Origin: Chitinophagaceae bacterium
Lineage (GTDB): Bacteria > Bacteroidota > Bacteroidia > Chitinophagales > Chitinophagaceae
DNA length: 64,000 nucleotides
Assembly: GCA_023251255.1 (NCBI GenBank)
Contig: JAHEZD010000012.1
Location: 18,422-82,421, forward strand
Direction: 5' to 3'
Each line of letters starts with the position of its first letter. Position 1 is the stretch's first letter. This document shows positions 37,501 through 46,500 of this stretch, one piece after another. The translations under genes were made by a program, and so were the position numbers. The notes beneath the pieces were generated by a model that worked only from the letters and a program-made list of their open reading frames with translations, was not told the origin of the DNA and did not search any database.

Positions 37501-40500
37501 AAAGTAGCTGCAGTACCTGTTCCGTCCACAGAAGTACTTGAACCACTGCCGGCCAATGTAGTTACCGCACCCGTGGAAATAACCACTTTGCGGATACGGT
37601 TATTGCTGTAATCTGCTACATATAAATTGGTGCCATCTATGGCTACACCGGAAGGGAAATTGAAGTAAGCAGCAGTACCTGTACCGTCCTGGAAGGCGGC
37701 ACTGCCCTGACCGGCCAAGGCAGTTACCGCACCAGTGGAAATAACCACTTTGCGGATACGGTTATTGCTGGCATCTGCCACGTATAAATTGGTACCGTCC
37801 GATACGATGCCCTTGGGCTGGTTAAAGTAAGCAGCCGCACCTGTACCGTCCTGGAAAGCGGCACTGCCCTGACCAGCCAATGTGCTTACTGTACCCAAAC
37901 TGATAGCTGGTACCGCTGAACCCGTATTGGTGGGTGTCAATGCAGTGATGGCCGTACCAATGGTATAGGTTTGTGCTGTAGTATAACTGATGACCGGAGG
38001 TGACGACAGCGTAAAGCCTGCCAATGTAGCCGTACCGCCCAAAGTGGTAACGCTTACACTGCCGGATGTACCTGCGCCTACCGTAGCGGTAATGCTGGCA
38101 GTACTGTTCACCACAAAGTTGATAGCAGCCGTGCCGCCAAAGCTTACTGCGGTAACTGCGCTGAAATTGGTACCTGTAATGGTTACGTTCTGTGAGGCTC
38201 CTGCACTTGTGGGCGTGAAGGAGGTAACAGTAGGTGCAGCAGGCACTATTGCTATGCTTACCGTAGTGCTGTTGGAACCAACACTATTAGCAGCGGTAAC
38301 CGTAAATATTTTCGCTATGCTGCCCGTAGTGGGCGTACCACTGAAAGTACCAGTGGTGGCATCAAAACTTAAACCCGCAGGTAAAGTGGTGGGGCTGATA
38401 CTATAACCTACCAATCCTATTTTGCGGATGCGGTGGTTATTCTGATCGGCCACATACAAGTAACCGGTACCGTCCACTGCTACACCATACGGATTGTTGA
38501 AAGAAGCGGTAGTGGCTGCACCGTCCACAAAAGTGGCCGTGCCGCTACCTGCTTGTGTAGTTACTACGCCTGTATTGATGACTATCTTACGGATGCGGTT
38601 ATTGTTCATGTCGGCCAAATACAAATTGCCCGAACCGTCTGCCACAATTCCCGTTGGGTTGTAAAAGTTGGCTGCCGTACCTGTGCCATCTACAAAGCTT
38701 GCCGTGCCGCTGCCTGCCAGGGTGGTTACTGCGCCGGTACTGATTACTATTTTGCGGATTCTTTGGTTGCCCTGATCTGCTACATATAAATTGCCCCCAT
38801 CGTAAGCAATACCTGTTGGGTTATAGAAAGTAGCAGCAGTGCCGATTCCATCGGCAAAACTTGTACTGCCATTGCCTGCCACGGTGGTTACCGTGCCTGT
38901 GGCAATGACTATTTTACGGATGCGCTGGTTGGTCTGGTCGGCCACATACAGGTTGCCTGCACCATCATAGGTGATGCCCTGCAGTCCATAGAATGAGGCA
39001 CTTGTACCCGTACCATCATTGCTGCCCGGATTAACAGCACCTGCCAATGTGGTTACCACAGCAGTGGAAAGCACAATCTTCCTGATGGTGCAATAACTGT
39101 AACTGCCCTGGGTCACATATAGGTTACCTGCACCATCTAGCGCCAATGAATGCGGGTAATAGAAATAGGCACTGGCACCGGTGCCGTCCTGGTTACCGCT
39201 ATTGCCTGCACTGCCAGCCAATGTGGTGGTTACGCCTGTAGCTATGACTATCTTACGGATGGTATGGTTGTTATAATCTGCCACATATACATTGGTACCG
39301 TCTGATACCACACCCTGTGGACTGTAGAAACTGGCCCCTGTGCCTGTGCCATTGCCGGAGCTTGCACTACCGCTACCAGCCAAAGTACTTACAACACCCA
39401 AGGTAGCCACCGGTACCGTGCCGCCTGTATTGGTGGGTACCAAAGCAGTGATGGCTGTACTTACAGGATAACTTTGCGGTGTGGCATAACTGATAGCTGG
39501 TGCCAATAATAAGGTAAACCCTGCCAAGGTAGCTGTGCCACCAGTGGTGGTAACTGCCACACTACCTGTGGCACCTGCACCTAATATGGCAGTAATGGAA
39601 GTAGGGGAAACAACATTATAAGATGCCACTGCAATGCCGCCAACAGTTACACCTGTAACTGCGGCAAAGTTGGTACCTGTAATGGTAATGGACTGGCCCG
39701 CACCAACTGAGGTTGGTGTAAAGGATGTGATAGTGGGTGCAAGTGGTGTAACGGCAATACTGATGCTTGTAGTACTGGTACCGATACTGTTCACTGCTTT
39801 TACTGTGTAGCTAGTAGCTAACTGTCCCAATGTGGGCGTACCACTGATCGTACCCGTAGTACCATCAAAGCTCAAACCTGCTGGCAAGGTGGTGGGGCTG
39901 ATGCTGTAACCTACCAGTCCTACCTTGCGGATCCGCTGGTTGCCCTGATCGGCCACGTACAAATAACCGGCTCCATCCAATGCCACACCATAGGGACTGG
40001 AGAATGAAGCTGCAGCAGCGGCACCATCTGCAAATGCATTTGTGCCATTGCCTGCCAAAGTGCTCACTGCACCCGATGCAACCACTATTTTGCGGATTCT
40101 CTGGTTGTTCATGTCTGCTATGTACAGGTTGCCCGAACCGTCGGCCACAATACCTGCGGGGCTATAAAAATTGGCCGCAGTGCCCGTACCATCGGCAAAG
40201 CTTGCACTGCCACTGCCCGCTAACGTAGTTACCACATTGGTGGACACCACTATTTTGCGGATGCGGTGGTTGTTCTGGTCGGCCACATACAGGTTGCCCC
40301 CATCATAGGTAATACCTGTTGGACTATAGAAATAGGCAGCCGTGCCTGTGCCATCACCAAAAGTTGCATTACCGTTACCGGCTATAGTGGTTACCGTACC
40401 TGTGGCTATGACTATTTTGCGGATGCGGTGGTTGTTCTGGTCGGCCACGTACAGATTGCCTGCACCGTCATACGTAATGCCCTGCGGAGCATAGAAAGAG

Positions 40501-43500
40501 GCGCTGCCGCCCGTGCCGTCACCATAGGAAGGATAGTAACTGCCGCCTGCCAGGGTGGTTACCGCGCCCGTGGCTATCACTATCTTGCGTACTGCGCAAT
40601 AGTAATAGTCACCTTGGGTAACATATAAATTACCTGCACCGTCCAGTGCCAGGCTATGTGGATTATAGAAATACGCATTGGTGCCCGTGCCATCCTGATT
40701 GGAAGCAGTACCTGCACTGCCTGCCAACGTAGTGGTAACACCAGTAGCAATGACTATTTTACGGATGACCTGGTTATTGTAATCTGCCACGTACACGTTG
40801 GTACCGTCGGAAACCACTCCCTGTGGATTGTTGAAATAGGCCGATGTGCCCGTACCGTTCTGGAAGCTTTGGCTGCTGCTGCCTGCCAATGTGCTTACCG
40901 TACCGTAACTAACTGCTGGCACTATACCACCAGTATTGGTAGGAGCCAAAGCGGTAATGGCCGTACCTGCTAAATAAGTTTGCGGGGTAACATAACTGAT
41001 GTTTGGCGCTGTGAGCATGGTAAAGCCGGCCAAGGTAGCCGTGCCGCCTGCTGTGGTTACTACCACGCTGCCATCTGCACCAGCGCCCACAATAGCTGTA
41101 ATGCTTGTGGTGGAGTTCACCGTATAGGAAACGGCTGCCGTGCCACCGAAGCTCACAGCAGTTACCAATGAAAAGTTGGTACCTGTTATGGTAACGGTCT
41201 GGTTAGGGCCTACCGATACGGGTGAGAAAGAGGTAATGGTGGGCGTTGCGGGTGTTACCGCAATGCTTACCGTGGTGGTACTTGCGCCAACGCTGTTCAC
41301 ACCTGTAATGGTATAGACAGTAGCTGCTGAGCCTACTGTTGGTGTACCGGAAATAATACCGGTAGCGATATCAAAGCTTAAGCCTGCTGGCAATGTTGGG
41401 GTAATGGTATAACCTGCCAAACCTATTTGGCGTATACGCTGGTTACTTTGATCCGCTACATACAAGTAGCCTGCCCCATCTACTGCTACTCCATAAGGAT
41501 TATTGAATGAGGCAGTGGTAGCTGTACCATCCACAAAAGTAGCGGTACCGTTACCGGACAATGTGGTTACTGCACCTGATGAAACCGCTATTTTACGTAT
41601 ACGGTGATTGCTTTGGTCAGCCACATACAAACTGCCCGAACCATCTGCCACTATGCCTGCTGGGTTATTGAAGCTGGCTGCTGCACCTGTGCCATCTACA
41701 AAGGTGGCATTACTGTTGCCTGCCAGTGTAGTTACAACGCTTGTGCCCACTACAATCTTGCGGATACGCTGATTGTTCTGATCGGCCACATACAGGTTGC
41801 CTGCATCATAGGCAATGCCTATTGGGCTGTTGAATAAAGTAGACGTACCGGTGCCATCAATGAAACCGGAACTATTGGTAGTGCCTGCTATAGTAGATAC
41901 CGTACCGGAGCTGATAACGATTTTGCGGATGGTATGATTGTTCTTATCTACCACATATAAATTGCCTGCACCATCATAGGTAATGCCCTGAGGTGAATAG
42001 AAAGAAGCATTGGTGCCCGTACCGTTCTGACTGCCCGGGTAATAATTACCGCCTGCCAATGTGGTTACCGCACCTGTGGCAATCACTATTTTGCGTACAG
42101 CACAATAGTAGTAGTCACCTTGGGTAACGTATAAATTGCCTGCGCCATCCAAGGCTAGTGAATGCGGACTATAGAAATAGGCATTGGTGCCCGTGCCATC
42201 CTGCTGCGAGGCATTCCCTGCACTGCCCGCCAATGTGGTGGTAACACCAGTAGCTATCACTATTTTCCTGATGATATGGTTATTGTAATCTGCCACGTAT
42301 ACATTGGTGCCATCCGATACCACGCCTTGCGGGCTGCTAAAAGTGGCAGCCGTACCCGTGCCGTTACTGGAACCCGAATTGCCGCTACCGGCCAAAGTGC
42401 TTACCGTACCAAGTGAGGCTGCGGATATGGCACCGCCCGTATTGGTGGGTGCCAGTGGCGTAATGGCTGTATTGCCCAAGTAGGTTTGTGGACCTGCATA
42501 GGCTATAACAGGTGCTGTTAATAAAGTGAAGCCTGCCAAGGTGCCTGTGCCGCCAGTGGTGGTTACCGATACACTACCAGTGGTTCCAGTGGCAACGACT
42601 GCCGTGATACTGGTAGCGGAAACCACATTAAATGAAGTGGCCGCTGTACCGCCAAAGCTTACTGCAGTTACCGTGGAAAAGTTGGTACCTGTTATGGTAA
42701 CCGTTCTGCCCGCGCCTCCTGCTGTTGGCGTAAAGGAAGTAACGGTAGGTGCAGCAGGAATCACTTCTATGTTTACCACTGTTGTGCTGCTGCCAACACC
42801 ATTGGCTGCTGTAACAGTATAGTTGGCTGCCAGTGTACCAACGGTTGGTGTGCCACTAATGACACCTGTGGTGCCATCAAAACTCAGGCCTGCTGGCAAT
42901 GCTGGACTAATGCTGTAACCTACCAAACCAATCTTGCGTATACGGTTATTACCTTGATCGGCTACGTACAAATAGCCTGACCCATCCACTGCTACACTGT
43001 AAGGATTGTAAAAAGAAGCGGTAGCTGCGGTACCATCTGCGAAAGTAGCAGTGCCATTGCCAGCTAATGTGGTTACCACACCTGATGAAATGACAATTTT
43101 ACGTATACGTTGATTACTTTGATCTGCCACATATAAATTGCCCGAACCATCTGCCACAATACCTGATGGGCTGTTAAAACTGGCTGCAGCACCTGTGCCG
43201 TTCGCAAAAGCGGCATTACCATTACCGGCTATGGTAGACACCACGCCGGTAGCAATCACTATTTTGCGGATACGTTGGTTGTTCTGGTCGGCTACATATA
43301 AATTACCCCCATCGTAGCTAATGCCCGATGGCGTGGAGAAAGACGATGATGTACCGGTACCGTCTGCAAAAGCGGAACTTCCACTACCCGCTACTGTTGA
43401 AACAGCACCCGTAGCAATGACTATTTTACGGATGCGGTTATTGCTCCTGTCTGCCACATACAAATTGCCTGCACCATCATAGGTAATACCCTGAGGGCCA

Positions 43501-46500
43501 TAGAAGTAAGCATTGGGGCCCGTGCCATCCTGATAGGTGGGATAGTAATTGCCACCTGCCAAGGTGGTTACCGCGCCCGTGGCAATCACTATTTTGCGTA
43601 CAGCGCAATAGTAGTAGTCACCTTGGGTAACATATAAATTACCTGTGCCATCCAGTGCCAGTGCATGCGGGTTATAAAAATAGGCATTGGTGCCCGTGCC
43701 ATCCTGCTGTGAAGCAGTACCCGCATTACCTGCCAACGTGGTGGTAACACCTGTAGCAATGACTATTTTACGGATGACATGGTTATTGTAATCTGCCACA
43801 TAGATATTGGTGCCATCGGATACTACCCCTTGAGGGTTGTTGAAATAGGCCGATGTGCCCGTACCGTTCTGGAAGCTTTGGTTGCTGCCTGCCAATGTGC
43901 TTACTGCACCATAATTCACTGCTGGTACCGCACCACCTGTATTGGTGGGCGACAGTGCAGTGATAGCAGATCCCGTAACTGTATAGGATTGGGGTGTTGT
44001 ATAGGTTATTGCAGGTGGAATCAGGAAGGTAAAGCCAGCCAAGGTGGCTGTGCCCAACACCGTGGTAACAGTTACGCTACCTGTGGTGCCTGCGGCTACC
44101 GTTGCAGAAATAAGGGTTTCCGAAAGCACAGTATAAGAAGTGGCGGGTGTACCACCAAAGCCCACACCTGTTACTGCGGAGAAATTGGTACCTGCTATCA
44201 ATACGGTTTGCCCTGCACCTGCACTGGTTGGCGAAAAGGAGCCAATGGCAGGTAGACCTGCATTGACAGTAATGTTAATGGTAGCGGAAACGCTGCCCGC
44301 ATTGTTATTGGCGGTAACCGTATATGTTGTGGCAACGGAGGTAACCGCAGGTGTGCCGCTGATGATACCTGTGGTGCCATCAAAACTCAACCCTGCAGGT
44401 AATGCCGGGCTAATGGAATAGCCCACGATGCCCACCTTACGGATACGCTGGTTACCTTGGTCTGCTATATATAAATTACCTGCACCATCTACAGCCACAC
44501 CAACCGGACTGTTGAAAGTAGCAGTGCTGGCATCACCATCTGCAAAAGTGGTACTGCCTGTTCCTACAAAACTGGTTACTTCCGAGGTAGACAAAACAAT
44601 CTTGCGTATGCGCTGGTTGTTCTGGTCCGCCACGTATAAATTATTGGCACCATCAAACACTACTCCAACAGGTCCACTAAATGTAGCGGATGTACCTGTG
44701 CCATTGTTACTGCCACCATTGCCATTGCCCGCCACCGTAGTTACCACGCCTGTAGCAATGACTATTTTACGTATGCGGTTATTGTTCTGGTCGGCCACGT
44801 ACAAATTGCCCAGCCCATCGGTAGTGATGCCCATGGGCGAATTGAAGCTGGCTGCTGTACCTGTGCCATCGGCAAAAGTACCGCTGCCACTACCTGCAAG
44901 AATGGTTACATCACCAGTGGACAGTACCATTTTGCTTACATAGTTATTGTACTGACTGGTGAAATACAGGTTACCGCCATCGTACACGATTCCGGTAGGG
45001 TAACCAATGCTGGCGCTGGTACCGTTGCCATTTGCTGTATTGCTATTGCCATTTCCTGCAATGGTGGTAACCACACCTGTGGCTATCACTATTTTACGGA
45101 TACGGTTATTGCTAAAATCTGCTACGTATAAATTGCCTGCACCATCCAGTGCGAGTGCCCTGGGGTTGTTGAAGTAGGCCGATGTTCCCGTGCCATCTCC
45201 AAAAGCATTGTATCCCTGGCCTGCCAATGTGGTTACCACGCCTGTGGCTATTATTATTTTACGGATGCGGTGGTTGGATTGGTCTGCCACATAGAGGTTA
45301 GTGCCGTCCGACACCATGCCGTATGGATTATAGAAATTGGCTGCTGTGCCTGTACCGTCCTGGAAGCTGGCTGTTCCGTTACCTGCTAGGGTACTCACCG
45401 TACCATATACTACTGCTGGCACGGCTCCGCCCGTATTGGTGGGCGTTAATGCTGTAATAGCAGTTCCGGAAGTATAGGTTTGGGGTGTGGCATAACTGAT
45501 GGCCGGTAATATGAAGATGGTCCTGGCACTTTGTACGGCTGAGTAAATGCCCTGCCCTGCAACTGAAGTCTTGTTGGCCCTAACCCGGTAATAATAGGTA
45601 ACGCCACTGGATAGCCCAGTAATGGACTGTGAAGTACCCGTTACGGACAGTGCATTGTAACCCGTGAGGATGGACGCACCAAAAGTGGAGCTCGTAGCCA
45701 CATCCAATAAATAATTGGTAGCGGTACCAATGGTAGGGGCATTCCAATTAGCGGTGAAGCTGGTAGAAGCCACGTTGGTAGCAGCAGTGGTTACTGCTGT
45801 TACCATGGCATAACTTTCTACCCAGTTGGAAACATTATTGGCCAGGTCAAAACCGTGCAATGTTCCTGTATTGGCATTGCTGGTACGGTCGGTCAGGGTA
45901 TTGATACCGGTATTTACATCACCTGCCGTTCCCTGTTCAAAACTATAGTAAGCTACCAAATTGGGGTTGGACAATGGGTTGATGGTATTGGCCATATCGG
46001 CTGCTACCTGTGCGGTCCTGTCCGTTTTGAATATCCGCAGTTCATCCATGGAAAAGTTGGCCAATGTGCTGAAGTCCGATGTGCCGCCAATGGTAATGGC
46101 ACCGGTACTGTAGTCCAGTGCAAACCCTGTGGACGCAGTTTGCTGCAGCACACCATTTACATATAAGGAAACACTGGTAGAAGTAAACATGGCTGCTACA
46201 TGGTACCATGTACCTGCACTGTAGGCTGCCAATTGCGTTGCCTTGGCCTGCGTGCCCGATCCGGAAGAGGCTGCGGCAGAAAACTTCCCATTGTCCAAGT
46301 AAATGGAGTAGGATTCATTATTGGACACCCCTGCTCCCCTACTGTTCAATTTCAGTACAATAGGTATGCTGCCCGTGGTGGTCAAGGGTCTCACCCAAGC
46401 TTCTACCGTAGCGGTTGCAGGTTTTAAACTGGTGGCATCCGGTATGGTTACATAGTCTTTTGTACCATCAAAGTTCAGGGCATTGCCCTGCGCATTTGAT

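Noticed and set aside
22569-46427. Many long plus-strand open frames opposite the giant gene (up to 386 aa at 22569-23729)
   Set aside because: They mirror the repetitive high-GC coding strand, repeat with the same periodicity, lack signal peptides or motifs and would be antisense to a convincing gene.
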